From contig CM046882.1 in the NCBI GenBank assembly GCA_025667525.1, positions 500,684,292 through 500,748,291 on the forward strand: a stretch of DNA of 64,000 bases, in the 5' to 3' direction. Source of the DNA: Glebionis coronaria (taxonomy: Eukaryota > Streptophyta > Magnoliopsida > Asterales > Asteraceae). The notes below the pieces were generated by a model that was not told the DNA's origin, did not search any database, and worked only from the letters and a program-made list of their open reading frames with translations. A program made the position numbers and the translations under genes. Within the stretch, counting starts at the first letter, position 1. Every line of letters begins with the position of its first letter. Of this stretch, positions 22,779 to 34,170 are shown one piece after another.

Positions 22779-23270
22779 TTGTTTTTTATTTTTTTTAATA
22801 AATAGCACAAGTCGAATAATAAGATAGTACAAGTCATATAATCAAAGGAATAAAAATGGATCTATTTCAGAAAATATTTTATATTTTTTATTAATAAAAA
22901 GTACGGGTCGAATAATATAATAGTACAAGTCGAAGAAAGAAGATGATATATTTGAGAAAAAGTTTTTATCTTTTATTAATAAAAAGTACTGGTCGAATAA
23001 AATATGGTCAAAGTCGAATAACAAAAGTATTTGGTATTATTTTATAAAAAATAATTTTTTTATTATTGAAAGTACGGGTCGAATAATAGATTTGACTTAT
23101 GGTCGAATAACAAGTAATTTACATAATTTGTACTTGCATGTACTTGTTTGCCCCTATTTATACAACCCAATTATTAGGCCAAATGTCATGTGTCAACACA
23201 ATATGAAGGTTGAATAGGTCGAATAGGGGTAATTGACTAATTTTGTTTTGAGAATGATATATTTTGAGTG
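22779..23270 (+). repeat. GTCGAATAA-rich element, copy 2
   Basis: Repeated words GTACGGGTCGAATAA and AGTACAAGTCGAA occur at intervals of about 60-70 bases, followed by a TACTTGCATGTACTTG tract and an AATTGACTAATTTTG terminus. The minus strand of 690-1062 shows the same words in the same order. Short open frames on both strands are by-products. Confidence 0.55.
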
Positions 23271-23858
23271 TCATATCCCTTTTAGTTTTGTTTTTAAAAT
23301 AGCCCTTTAATTAATTGTATAAAGATAAGAGTGTTATTTTTCAAAGTAATAATCTAACAATGTGTTTATTATCGGAGGCCATCAATTTAGGACAGAGAGA
23401 GTCACTCCTAGAAATTATTAATGGGGTTATTTCTTTAAATGCCCTCAAAATAAAAGTTGTAGATGAAAATACTTTAAGGCATTCGAGGCATCCAATCTAT
23501 GTCGAGGCATTCGAAGCATGTAAGCATCATAGTTTGACACGTGTCCCGAGGTATCTAATGCATCCGAGGCATCCTGTTACTGTGTCGGACACGTGTCACC
23601 ACATGGTGAGAAAATGTCTCGGAGGTTTTGAATGCCTTAGAGCATTTGAGAAAACTTAAAAATTCAAGAATATTTGAAGAATTTACCCTTATGAAACGGG
23701 CATTCGAAAAATTTCATTTCTTCCTATAGATATGCATATCTCATTTTTTACTACTGTAGTTAATATAATACTACAGTAACTCATTTTTTTTACTACTACG
23801 TAGTTAATACGTCATCTCCTTTTCTTAAACCAAGATTTTTTTAACTGACTAAAATATT
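23271..23858. other. Spacer before the MULE
   Basis: No gene recognised. The frame at 23315-23659 contains no known motif. Around 23470-23575 the word CGAGGCAT recurs several times. The last ten bases before the element (ACTTTCTTTA, 23859-23868) are the left copy of the MULE target duplication. Confidence 0.45.
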
Positions 23859-23868
23859 ACTTTCTTTA

Positions 23869-23950
23869 GGAAAAAGTTCCCCATAGACCCCAACTTTATC
23901 ATAGACCAAGTGGGATAATCCTGGCCCTCCATTTTTATACATTTCAACGG
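23869..23950 (+). repeat. Left terminal inverted repeat of MULE
   Basis: Starts GGAAAAAGTTCCCC and contains TCATAGACCAAGTGGGA. Aligns imperfectly with the reverse complement of 45160-45243. The two ends have diverged strongly, which argues for an old insertion. Confidence 0.65.
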
Positions 23951-24279
23951 TTATGGTTTTTTAATTTTTTTAACTGAAAATAAATAAAACCGTTTTTTAC
24001 ACACACATCCTTTCCATTTTTACACACTTTCCATTTTTTACACACACATACTCTCCTCTCTACTCGTTTAACACCCCAACCCAACCACTACCGGAACCAC
24101 CCCAACCACCATCCCAACCACCTCTGTTATAGATCCGATCTATTCGGAATCATCTAATCGTTCTAATGTACATATAATCGTAACCGTAACCCTAATTTTT
24201 ACATCTATATGGATATATGAGATGAGTATGTTGCTGCTAACGCGGCGAAGCTTAAATCATCATCTAACCCGTCTGGAGA

Positions 24280-26033
24280 AGCTGGTAATGGTCTTTTTTT
24301 AATTTTTATGCTTTTAATTTATGCTTATTATGCTTATCTGGTAACTTATCTGGATTTTATGCTTATTACACTTATCTGGTAACTTATATTTGATTTATTA
24401 AAGGGAAATGCTTATTTACACTTATCTGGTAACTTATTATGCTTATATTTGATTGTTTTATTTTGAATCTGGCGAATCATGTATGTTTCATGGTGAAACA
24501 TACATGATTCTACATGATTTAGTGTTCATTTGACCTAACTGATATGTTTTGATTGACTGAGAGTTGATTTCTTGGCTTTTGATTCAGTTAGACTTGTTAA
24601 TATTTGGCCTTGCATTGCTTAACTGTCATCAGTTTACTATTTTGTGTTCCTTAGTGCATACTTGTAGGTTCTTGGCTTGTTTGTGGTCCTTTTGAGTAGA
24701 TTGATATATTCAGATAAGTTTCTAGTGATTCCATTAGCTTTTGAGTAGAGTGCCTTTGTAAAATTTTCATATCAGCTTAATAACTAGTGTTTGGATTAGA
24801 TTTGAGTTGTTGATTGGGCTGATGTTAGTAGTTGTTTGAGTTTACATTCATTAAATAGAACTATACTAGTAACCTTGCAAGCTTTTGTGGTCAACTCTTT
24901 TGTCAAAAAGGTAATTTGCCATAAAAATACTTTGGGTCATTTTCATAGCCAAAACAAGCAAGATTCATTCACTTCCCATTTCCTTATTAGTGAATGTTAG
25001 GAGCTCATTTTTGTTTCTGAGTAAAGGTCAAAATATAAGCTTTCCAAATTTCTAAAGTAGACCATACAGTATTCTAGAATAAGCAAGTTATAAGCATTTG
25101 AATAAGCTGCTTGGCCTTGTTCAGTTTCTGTGATAAAGATTGGACTGTTTAGCATTTCTCACTTTTCCATTTCATAAATTGGTCGATTTTATTGCACATT
25201 CTTGTTGCCAAACTTGTTTTAAGGCAATTTGGAAAGTATCAGCTTTTTGGAGAATTTTGGTCAACAAAAGTCAACCATAAGCTCATTTTGCTTATTTTCA
25301 AATTCCAGCTTATTTTCTTGATGAAATTTGATAATTTTTGACATTCCCTTCTTCTTGAAGTTTAATGTTTCAATTTCAAAAGAAAAATCAACTTGTGACT
25401 GATTAGATAAGTTGTTAGCTTAATTTGGGCTTATTTGAAAAAGCTATTTTGAGTTCTGGCTTAATCAGCTTATTTCCTTAGCTTAATTCAGCTGAAATTG
25501 CATTTTAGGAAGTTTAAAGAAAACCAGAGCTTATTTGGTTTAGAAATAAGCTCATACGAGCTTATCAAACATTGTTTACCTATTTTCATTGAAAAGTTAG
25601 TTTTAATTGCAAAAAAGTCCCTAATCTTTAGGGATTGATTTAATCAGCTTTTGATAATACACTTTTAGGGTTTGCAAGTTCTAGTCCCTGCATTTTGATT
25701 TTGTTAAAAATTTGTTAGGCAGTTTTGTTAGTTTGTTGATAAGTTGTATGTTTTATTCTGAATCCTGACGAATCATGTATGTTTTACCATGAAACATATA
25801 TGATTCATAGTGAATCATATATGTTTCATCATGAAACATATATGATTCATCATGAATCATATATGTTTCATGGTAAAACATACATGATTCACTATGAATC
25901 ATATATGTTTCATGGTAAAACATACATGAAAGGGAAATAGCTTTAGCTTTTGTTTTTTAAGATTATGATGGTAGCCATTTGTATTCTGCAAGTGTTTTAT
26001 TCTGAATCCTGACGAATCATGTATCTTTTGCAG
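24280..26033 (+). other. Leader/first intron of the Ulp1-like gene, with two palindrome arrays
   Basis: A short possible first exon lies near 24215-24288 (DEYVAANAAKLKSSSNPSGE in one frame, then a GTAATG donor), but no clean ATG was seen. The long AT-rich stretch to the acceptor TTTTGCAG at 26033 holds two arrays of the MULE-specific 21-bp repeat: a minimal one at 24474-24520 and a larger one at 25770-25929. Confidence 0.5.
25770..25929. repeat. 21-bp palindromic repeat array (intron of Ulp1-like gene)
   Basis: Tandem copies of 9-bp arms ATGATTCAT or ATGTTTCAT and their complements, joined alternately by C and AT, giving a 21-bp period. The arrays are self-complementary at several scales. 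A minimal copy with the same words lies at 24474-24520. Confidence 0.9.
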
Positions 26034-27620
26034 TTACTACAACTAAAGCTGGTATAAAAAGTACACCTCCTAAACCTGAAGCTCCTAAGACAACCTTGCG
26101 TCCTAAATTTAAAGCTGGTAAAACAATCCCACTTCCTAAATCTATAGCTCCTAGCACAGATAATCCTGAACCGCCTCTTAAACCTAAAGCTGTCAAAACA
26201 TCCCCGCCCCCTAAAACCACTATGCGAACTAGGCAAGCTGATCCTGAACCACCTCCACCTCCTCCTTTAAACACTGACAAACCCCCATTTGCTAAAAAAG
26301 TTAATATTGTATTTTCTCGAAAAGGTAAAGACGATAAGAAGGGTAGTGAGCCTGATGTAGAGGCTAAAGCGGATAAGAAGGGTAGTGAGCCTGATGTAGA
26401 GGCTAAAGAGGATAAGAATAACTTGGATGATGTAGAGGCTAAAGAGCATAAGAATAGTAGTGAGGCGGGTGGTGATGATGGGAGTGGGGAATCTGATGAG
26501 GCTGGGAGTGAGGAGCCGGCTGAGACTGCTGAAACATATGTGAGTGAGAGTGAAGAAACTGATTATGTGGAAGTTGCAAAGAGTGGGAATAAGGAGCCGT
26601 CCTCAAGTGATAGTGATTATGTGGCGAAGAGTGAGAGTGAAGAAACTGATGAGATGGTTAACACAGATGATGGGCTGGTTGATACAGATGAAGAAGAAGT
26701 GGAAGTTGCAAAGGCGAGTCAGAAAGTGCCTAGTAAACGTGTTGGGAATGTAGCTGCCAAAGAGGGTGTTGTGAAAAAAGCAAAGGTTGAGAAAAAAGAG
26801 GGCGTTGTGAAAAAAGATGTGGATGTGAAAAAAGAGGGTGCTGTAAAAAAAGAGGTTGATAGGAAACCCAAGGTGGATATGAAACGGGAGTCAGAATCTA
26901 CCATGGTTGTTTATGAATCACCATCTAAGAAGCAGAGGGTGAACAAGAAGAAACCTCTTACTGAGGACCAGGCTAAGAAAGTTGCGTACTCGAATGAGTT
27001 TCCGCCTCTTTTTTCTAGAACTGTACCAAAGTCACTTTTGGATGTCATAAAAGATGCTTCTCTTGTTGACATGGAACAGTTTTTGAATGAGATTGGTTTT
27101 TCTAACTGGGTCTTAAGGTTGATCAGTTACCAAATCGTTTAACGAGGGTTGCTGTGAAATCTTTTAATAAGTCGACTTATTAATTTAAGCTTGGTACAGG
27201 CAGCTTTCTAGTCACGCCCGAGAAAATCCATGAAATCCTAGGACTTCCTATTGGTGGAATTTCCTTGTTTGATTTGCCCGAGAGACCTTCAAACGACATT
27301 GTTGTTAAGTCATGGCTACAACAGTTTGCGCCAAAGGGTCGGAAAAAATCACGGCTAAGGACATCAGTGACAAGTTGATGCAGGCGAGGGAAGTTGATTT
27401 TATGTTTAAACTCAACTTCCTGACACTTTTCGCAACTATGATGGGAGATGCGGACTTCATGAAAGCAACACCAAGGCTTAATGTGGTTAACCACATTTAT
27501 GAAGATACGGATATTTCTAACGTGGATTGGTGCCGTTTCGTTCACTCTTGTTGTCTTAAAGAAGGTGTATTACCTGAAACTCTCCAAGGCTATTACACAG
27601 GTCCCTTGTATTTTCTAGTT
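26034..27620 (+). pseudogene. Ulp1-like gene of MULE, N-terminal charged exon
   Basis: The acceptor TTTTGCAG precedes 26034. The first 350 codons are low-complexity: Pro/Lys-rich (KPEAPKTTLRPK), then acidic repeats (KKGSEPDVEAK twice), then KKEGVVKK-type basic repeats resembling a nuclear signal. From about 26960 a folded part starts (FPPLFSRTVPKSLLDVIK). The frame then breaks around 27100-27115 and continues in another frame. A stop follows within STY-FKL at about 27181, then LVTPEKIHEILGLPIGG and a D-FKLNFLTLF block. This LGLP-plus-WLQQF arrangement is the conserved N-terminal domain of Ulp1-carrying MULE proteins. The donor GTAAGT is at 27621. Function in the element is unknown; the family is related to deSUMOylating proteases. 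Confidence 0.75.
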
Positions 27621-27725
27621 GTAAGTCCCCTATCTTTTTTATTAACTTTTATTTGTTTTACATTTTTAACTAATTTTAACATTTTGTAACACTAAACATA
27701 TATGTTTTTTCTCTATTGTGTGCAA

Positions 27726-27974
27726 CTCCTTTATCTTGATTCAACGAAGTATGACCGATATACAGTTGTTCGTTCAAGACCAGTCATCAGGGACTGGAGT
27801 TCTACTGACATGCATAAGCGGCAAGAACTTGAGCTTCAAGATCAAGTTTTTGGTAAAATGGAGCGTCGTGGAGCATGGAGTCCGGATGAGGCACGACAAA
27901 CTGAGGGTTTCTTTGGTGCCACTGATCTTAAAAAGAAGATGAAAGCTTCAGGTGTACCACCTAAGGAGAAAAAG
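27726..27974 (+). pseudogene. Ulp1-like gene of MULE, middle exon (acceptor apparently lost)
   Basis: Encodes LLYLDSTKYDRYTVVRSRPV and FGKMERRGAWSPDEARQTEGFFG, matching the L-Y-x-D-S-T-K-Y-D-R motif that follows the N-terminal domain in related MULE proteins. The expected acceptor at 27724-27725 reads TGCAA instead of TGCAG, consistent with a G-to-A mutation abolishing splicing. The exon ends at the donor AAAAG/GTATGA. The following intron contains a palindrome array and the Copia element. Confidence 0.65.
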
Positions 27975-28088
27975 GTATGAATCAACATTTTTAAATGTTT
28001 ATAATACTACGTATAATTCACCATTGATCATATTTGATTCTAACTTTCAGTGTATTTTACATTTATTTGTAGAGTATATGCAAAGTTC

Positions 28089-28218
28089 ATACGATTCACC
28101 ATGAATCATATATGTTTCATGGTGAAACATATGTGTTTCACCATGAATCATATATGTTTCATGGTGAAACATATATGTTTCACCATGAATCATATATGTT
28201 TCACTATGAAACATATAT
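28089..28218. repeat. 21-bp palindromic repeat array, left of the Copia insertion
   Basis: Array of ATGAATCAT and ATGTTTCAT arms with ATAT and CACC/CATG joints. It is continued at 37406 beyond the Copia element, whose target duplication TATAT (28214-28218 and 37406-37410) is part of a CATATATG joint. Confidence 0.9.
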
Positions 28219-29492
28219 TGTAGAAACTAGAAGGGGGGGTTGAATAGTTTCTTATATTTACTTGTTAAAATGTGGTTTCCAAAAATCCTTTTTCAAAAAC
28301 TTAGGCTTGAGGAAATATGTGAAATCTTCTTATGCACAATATGAACAATGATAGTGTAACTAAACTAATACTAACAAAAATATATCCACAACGAATAAAG
28401 AATGATAGTGTAACTAATCTAATACTAACACATGTATATGCATAAAGAATAAAGAATGTAAAGAGTTAAGGGTAAAGAAAGATCAAACCGAACACCAAGG
28501 ATTCATAGTGGTTCGGCAACGAAGCTCACTCCTCGTTCCTACTCCACTCCTCGAGTACTCCTTACTCGAGAGTTCACTACACAACAAGCTCCTTATGGTG
28601 GAGAAAACCGTAGACGTCGCTTAACCAATTTCCGACTCTAAGCTAAAAGTCGAGCCCTAATCGTAGATAGGACCAATCTACACAACTATACTTAGTACAT
28701 ACACAACTTCCAAATAGACACAACTACTTGGATCTTCAAAACTATGACACAAGTACAAATGTATAAAATTAGATCTTCAATGGATCTTTGGTGGTGGACT
28801 CAACACTTCACAAGGATAGTGTTCTTCTCTTTTCACTTGGAGAGGAAGGGATGGAAGAACAAGATTCACTTATTAAACAAGTAATAATCAAACAAATGAT
28901 CAAAGATTTGAGTGATTAAAGAAAGGGGTTTGAATCTGGAAATAAATGTGCAAAAGAGGTGAGATAAAAAGCTGAGAATGGTCCACTATTTATAGGACAA
29001 AGGAGCCAACGGCTATTTCTGCCCGCGGTACCTTATCTTAGCCCGCGGTACCTTATCGATAAGGTACCGCCTAGGTGCTAAGGTACCGCCGGACTAGACT
29101 CCACTCCTTTTTGTCCTTTAGTGGTGGAGGTCTTATCTGGATATAAAAAATATCCTGAAAGGATATTCTTAACCAAATAAGAATATGCCATTTTCAAATT
29201 TCAAATAATTAATTTAATAAAACATTTTCTTTGAAATAAAAGTTTAATAAAAACTTGTCACACTTAATAAAAAGTGAGTTTTAAGAAAAGATTAAATCAC
29301 TTGATCACTTGATTAAGGTTAGTACTTGTTTATCTATACCTTAAGTGAAAATGGGTAAAATGAAATATACTTGAACTCAAGAATTCGTTTTTCGTTATTT
29401 TCGTAAATGCTTGTTTTTACATATTGTCGTAATCAAAACAAGGCGAGACCGAAAAAAGCAAGTAACGTTTTTAGGCATTTATTGCATTAACA
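28219..29492 (-). repeat. 3' LTR of Copia element
   Basis: On the minus strand it begins TGTTAATGC and ends CTAGTTTCTACA. TATAAATAG (minus) is at about 28986-28994. Directly upstream of it (29021-29093) are four GGTACC sites in inverted arrangement. Confidence 0.92.
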
Positions 29493-29508
29493 ATCTCCCC
29501 CTTTTTGA
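29493..29508 (-). other. Polypurine tract of Copia element
   Basis: Minus-strand AAAAAGGGGGAGAT immediately before the 3' LTR. Confidence 0.85.
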
Positions 29509-29933
29509 TTCCGACAATACATAAACTCAATCACACAAAAACAAGATTTTCGAAGACGAGTTTATTCATTTCTCCCCCTTTGTCGAAGCAAAAAGGTTGC
29601 GTAAGCCGGTGTTGAAAAAACGGACTTTGCAAAGACTCCCCCTTGGTGCTTACTCCCCTAGCTTGGGGCACCGAGGAATCGAGATATGGTGACAAGCTAC
29701 ATAGAAGGGTTAGTTGAACAAAAGAAACAACCAACAATATATAGCAATAGGTCACATAAAAAAAATAAAAGAGAAGAAAACACAAAGACAAAGATCCAAG
29801 ATAGGTTACTAAAAGAACATCATACAAAGAAGTATGGAAAAAGAAACAAGCCAAAAGCATAAATCTAATCCTAGTTATTCTAGAATTCTAAGATTTGCTT
29901 GAATTTGGTGTCTTGTGGATAAGCAACCAATTC

Positions 29934-30308
29934 TTATATGAAAGACAAGGTAATGGCGGAGGGTGGTGGTGGTGGCTTGTTGGAGATCTCATAATCAAAG
30001 TGAAGAGGAGGCTTGATTAAGAGACTCTTGATGTAGCTCAACTCCTCATAGATGTGTGCCATAGCAAGGTGTTGATATTGACAACATTGACAATATGTTC
30101 CATGATGCATGACATTATCATGAGAAAGAGGAAGAACACTAAAGGGTGGTGGTGGAAGAAAAGATGTTCCATAATCAACATTCTTGGTAGGAGACATGTG
30201 ATTAAGAGTGTTCTTGGGTGGGTTTGGATTGAAAGCAATTGGAGAAAATGGAGGAGATTCAAGGCTTTCATCGGGAGAATAAGACATTTTGGATGTGAAG
30301 TAATGCAA
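29934..30308 (-). CDS. Proline-rich small ORF in the 3' region of the Copia element
   Basis: 124 codons between RNase H and the 3' LTR, beginning MHYFTSKMSYSPDESLESPP. It has three Pro clusters (PPFSP, FLPPPPF, KPPPPP) and a Cys/His patch TYCQCCQYQH. I recognise no domain. SIRE-type Copia elements can carry extra ORFs here, but this one has no transmembrane segment and is short, so chance cannot be excluded. It lies upstream of a second hydrophobic minus frame at 29531-29860 that I do not regard as a gene. Confidence 0.35.
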   Translation of the reverse strand: MHYFTSKMSYSPDESLESPPFSPIAFNPNPPKNTLNHMSPTKNVDYGTSFLPPPPFSVLPLSHDNVMHHGTYCQCCQYQHLAMAHIYEELSYIKSLLIKPPLHFDYEISNKPPPPPSAITLSFI

Positions 30309-30445
30309 AATGCTTATGGTTTAAATAGGGAAGGCTTAGGGTATTTTTGGGGTGGTCAAAGGGTTTGAAACAAAGATTCTCAAAAAAGTTGGAGCAAATC
30401 TGGAGTTTCAGACAAAAACCCGAAAAAGGAAGGCATTGTAGGCAG

Positions 30446-30510
30446 TTCCTTATCTAGGGTGGCGGTACCTTATCAATAAGGTACCGCGGTTCACATATGG
30501 AACCGCCTGC
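30446..30510. repeat. GGTACC palindromic motif in Copia 3' region
   Basis: GCGGTACCTTATCAATAAGG followed by TACCGCGGTT, the same inverted motif found in both LTRs and in gag. Confidence 0.75.
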
Positions 30511-30967
30511 AGAGGCAGGGTTTGGTGTTTGGAGGAAGATTTTTCAGCAAATCTTATTTTTCTAGTCTAACTTATCATAGGGATATGCTTAAAAGCAAAG
30601 ATAGACAAAGAAAACATATGCAAACTTACCAAATAGAGATTTGACCAAAATACATGGATTAAAAAATCGATGTAGGAGGTGTGTAAGACAAGACCTTAAG
30701 TCATGACACAATGATCCTCCATGATTCTATCTTGTTCTTGCTATGTTTGAGAGAATCATACATATGAATTATGTAAGCTCTAGATTAATAGCGAGAATCT
30801 ATGAAAAATCGTTTTTAGATTGAATTAACAATCTCAAACGAATTTCTCAACCATTTTCGAAAGAGACTTTGAGAATTTTGAAAAAGAGAGGAGAAGATTT
30901 TTCAAAAGGAGTTTAAAAGACTCAAAGACTCAATGTGGTAAAAGAAAACACACAAGAAGAAAAGAAT

Positions 30968-32443
30968 TTAAGGAAGATGTTCCATTAATCCTAGACCTAG
31001 ACGCAAGTAATTAAAAGGTTCCCTCTTAAGTGGCTTAGTGAAGATATCGGCTAAGTTGTCCTCGGAGGGCACCTTTTCAATAGAAATGTTCCCCTTTTGA
31101 ACATTATTCCTAAGGAAATGGTGTCTAATTTCTATGTGTTTGGTTCGTGAATGTTGCACGGGATTCTTGCTTAGGTCTATAGCGCCTTTATTATCGCACA
31201 TGATGGGAACATCATCAAGAGAAATCCCGTAATCAACAAGCGCTTGCTTCATCCATAGAGCTTGTTGGCATGCTTTTCCGGCACTCACATACTCGGCTTC
31301 CGTGGTGGATATTGCAAGAGCGGTTTGTTTCTTGGAGAACCAAGAAGTTAAACAACAACCCATGAAGGTACAAACTCCACTAGTGCTTTTCCGGTCCACA
31401 TAGTCTCCCGCATGATCCGAGTTTGCGTAGACAATGGTTTCTACGCCGGTCCCTTTAGGATACCATAATCCTAAATGTATAGTGCCTTTAATGTATCGAA
31501 AGATACGCTTAACCGCTTCAAGGTGAGAGGTTTTGGGAGCCTCTTGGAAGCGAGCACAAAGGCAAACACTAAACATGATATCCGGTCGACTTGCCATTAG
31601 GTATAACAAACTACCAATCATACCTCTGTATTTGGTGTTGTCTACCGACTCACAATCATCATCTACGGTGAGTTTAGTATCCGAGGCCATAGGGGTCTTC
31701 ATTGGTCTAGATTCTTCTAATCCAAATTTCTTTAGCATTTCTTTAGCGTACTTAGAGTGACTAAAGAAAATACCATCGTCCATTTGTTTAATTTGGAGTC
31801 CTAAAAAGAAGTTAAGTTCTCCCATCATACTCATTTCAAACTCATCATGCATGATTTTGGCAAAGTCATCACACAATTCTTGACAAGTTGAGCCAAATAT
31901 AATGTCATCAACATATATTTGTACGATTATGAGGTGAGGACCTTTCTTCTTTGTAAAGAGTGTATTGTCTACCATTCCCATGGTATACTCATGTTTAACA
32001 AGAAACGCTTTAAGTCTATCATACCAAGCTTTGGGTGCTTGTTTGAGTCCATAAAGTGCTTTCTTAAGCTTGTAAACATGGTCCGGTTTCTCAAAATCAA
32101 TGAAGCCGGGAGGTTGAGCCACATATACCTCCTCATTGATCAAACCGTTGAGAAATGCACTCTTTACATCCATTTGTTGAAGCTTAAAATCTAAGGCACG
32201 AGCGTAGGCTAAAAGGATTCTAATTGATTCTAATCTAGCTACCGGTGCATATGTCTCGTCATAATCAATACCTTCTTGTTGATTATAGCCTTGAGCTACA
32301 AGTCTATCCTTGTTACGAGACACAACACCATTCTCATCTAGCTTATTCCTAAATACCCATTTGGTTCCTATAATGGTAGAACTTCTAGGTGGAGGAACAA
32401 GTTCCCAAACATCATTAGAAACGAATTGATTCAATTCTTCTTA
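30968..32443 (-). pseudogene. pol: Copia pol: reverse transcriptase and RNase H
   Basis: In the same frame as the protease-integrase part but after a TAA at about 32441; the neighbouring residues (VIAM-stop-EELNQF) suggest a former Gln codon CAA. From there 488 codons are open. They show the RT start NDVWELVPPPRSS, the block VKSAFLNGLINEEVYVAQPP, the catalytic YVDDIIFGST (about residue 175), and SRPDIMFSVCLCARFQ. RNase H has ANSDHAGDYVDRKSTSG, AEYVSAGKACQQALW and the C-terminal HIEIRHHFLRNNV. All key motifs of Copia RT-RNase H are visible. The first RNase H acidic residue sits in the NSDHAGD context. Confidence 0.92.
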
Positions 32444-34020
32444 CATCGCAATGACCCAACTCTCATCCGTCAAAGCTTCTTTAACATTATTTGGTTCAAT
32501 CAAGGAGACAAAACAAAAGAAGTTGCTTTGGTTTTGGACTTGAGATCTTAGGGTCCTTTGATTTAAGTCACCAATGACATTATTGAGAGTATGATCCCTA
32601 GATTCCTTAATGTTTACTTCCTTTTCAACACTAAGGTCTTCAATTCCTATTTTTCTACCCTCTTTGGCTTTAACTACTTCTAATTCATCCAAGTCATCAT
32701 CAACCAATGGTGGTGTCTTGGGCGAAGGAGGGGTTTCATCAAAGGTTACGTTGAGTGATTCTTCAATAACCCCCGTGGTTCTATTTAGGACTATGTAGGC
32801 TTTACTAGTTTGGGAATAACCTAAAAGGATACCTTCGTAAGACTTTGGGTCAAACTTGGTAAGGTAGTCTTTGGTGTTGAGGATAAAGCACTTGCTTCCA
32901 AACACCCTAAAGTATTCTAATGAGGGTTTCTTACCCTTAAGAATCTCATAGGGGGTCTTTCCTAGGAAAGGTCGAATAAGAATTCGGTTGAGAATATAAG
33001 TCGATGTGTCCACGGCATTGCACCAAAACTTTTGAGGCAAAGATTGCTCGTTTAACATCGTCCTACTCATCTCTTGGAGAGTCCTATTCTTCCTTTCAAC
33101 TACCCCATTTGATTGTGGAGTGCGAGGAGCCGAGAAGTTATGGGTAATACCATGAGCTTCACAAAAGGCACCAAATTGCACTTCATTATCAAATTCCCTA
33201 CCATGATCCGTCCTAATAGAAACAATTGAACATCCTAGTTGATTTTGAATTCTTCGACTAAAGATTTCGAAGTGATCGAAAGCTTCATTCTTAGATGCCA
33301 AAAATCTAGTCCAAGTGAATCTAGAATAGTCATCAACTATAACTAGGGTATAAAGGTTACCTCCATAACTCCGTATGGCGGAAGGTCCAAAAAGATCCAT
33401 ATGTAGGAGCTCTAAGCACCGAGAGGTCGAAACCAAATTCTTGGCTTTGTGACTTGAGTGAACTTGCTTTCCAACTTTACAAGCATCACAAAAGTGACTA
33501 TCAAACTTAATCTTGGGGAGGTGTCTTACCAACTCCTTAGAGACTAAAGATTGAATTAAACGCATATTAGCGTGACCTAATCTCCTATGCCAAAGAGTAG
33601 AACTATCATCTATAGTCGCAAGACATATGTTGTCTTTTGACTTCTTATTAACCTTCATGACATAAAGCCCATGCTTTCTAACACCTTTTCCAATGACTTT
33701 TCCATCTTTTACGATTTCACTGTCATGTTCCGAAAAGATGACCTTACACTTATTATCACAAATTTGACCTGTACTTAAAAGGTTAAATCCTAAGTTATCT
33801 ACGTGCTCAACATTTTCAATGGTCATGGAGTCAAGAGAAACCGTACCTTTGCCAATGATATTACCACGTAGACTACTAGCGAATATGACGTTACCTCCAT
33901 CATATGCTTTGTAATGCGAGAACAAACTTCGATTACCCGTCATGTGTTTAGAACATCCACTATCCTTAATCCACTCATCGGGCTCCAAATCAATTCCCAA
34001 GCATATTTAGGTAACAACAC
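32444..34020 (-). pseudogene. pol: Copia pol: protease and integrase
   Basis: 519 codons open from about 34000. The protease is short at its N-side but shows EWIKDSGCSKHMTG with the catalytic Asp-Ser-Gly. The pre-integrase zinc finger HRRLGHANM to FCDACKVGK follows (HHCC, about residues 137-175). The integrase core has Asp in LHMDLFGPS, Asp in SIRTDHGREF and Glu in NGVVERKNRT. It then has the C-terminal VFGSKCFILN and GYSQTSKAYIV modules. Gag is in a different frame, so a frameshift lies between 34000 and 34170. Intact relatives have gag and pol in one frame. Confidence 0.92.
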
Positions 34021-34170
34021 ACAAGATCAAACATTTGGTCCCCAATATCTCATGGGTCCAAAATTGTTAGTTCCAAACATCCCTTGCATTTGGTTGGGAT
34101 GCATGAATGAAGAAGGGGTTCCCCATGGAGAACAAAATGGAGGAGGGTAGTAATTCATGTAACCATTTTG

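Noticed and set aside
23315..23659. 114-codon plus frame considered as a later DUF674 exon
   Set aside because: No DUF674 motif could be found and the second half is made of repeated CGAGGCAT-type words.
29531..29860. Hydrophobic minus-strand frame near the Copia 3' LTR, considered as an env-like protein
   Set aside because: No signal peptide or other envelope hallmark; it overlaps the polypurine-side non-coding region and is pyrimidine-rich, so hydrophobicity comes from composition.
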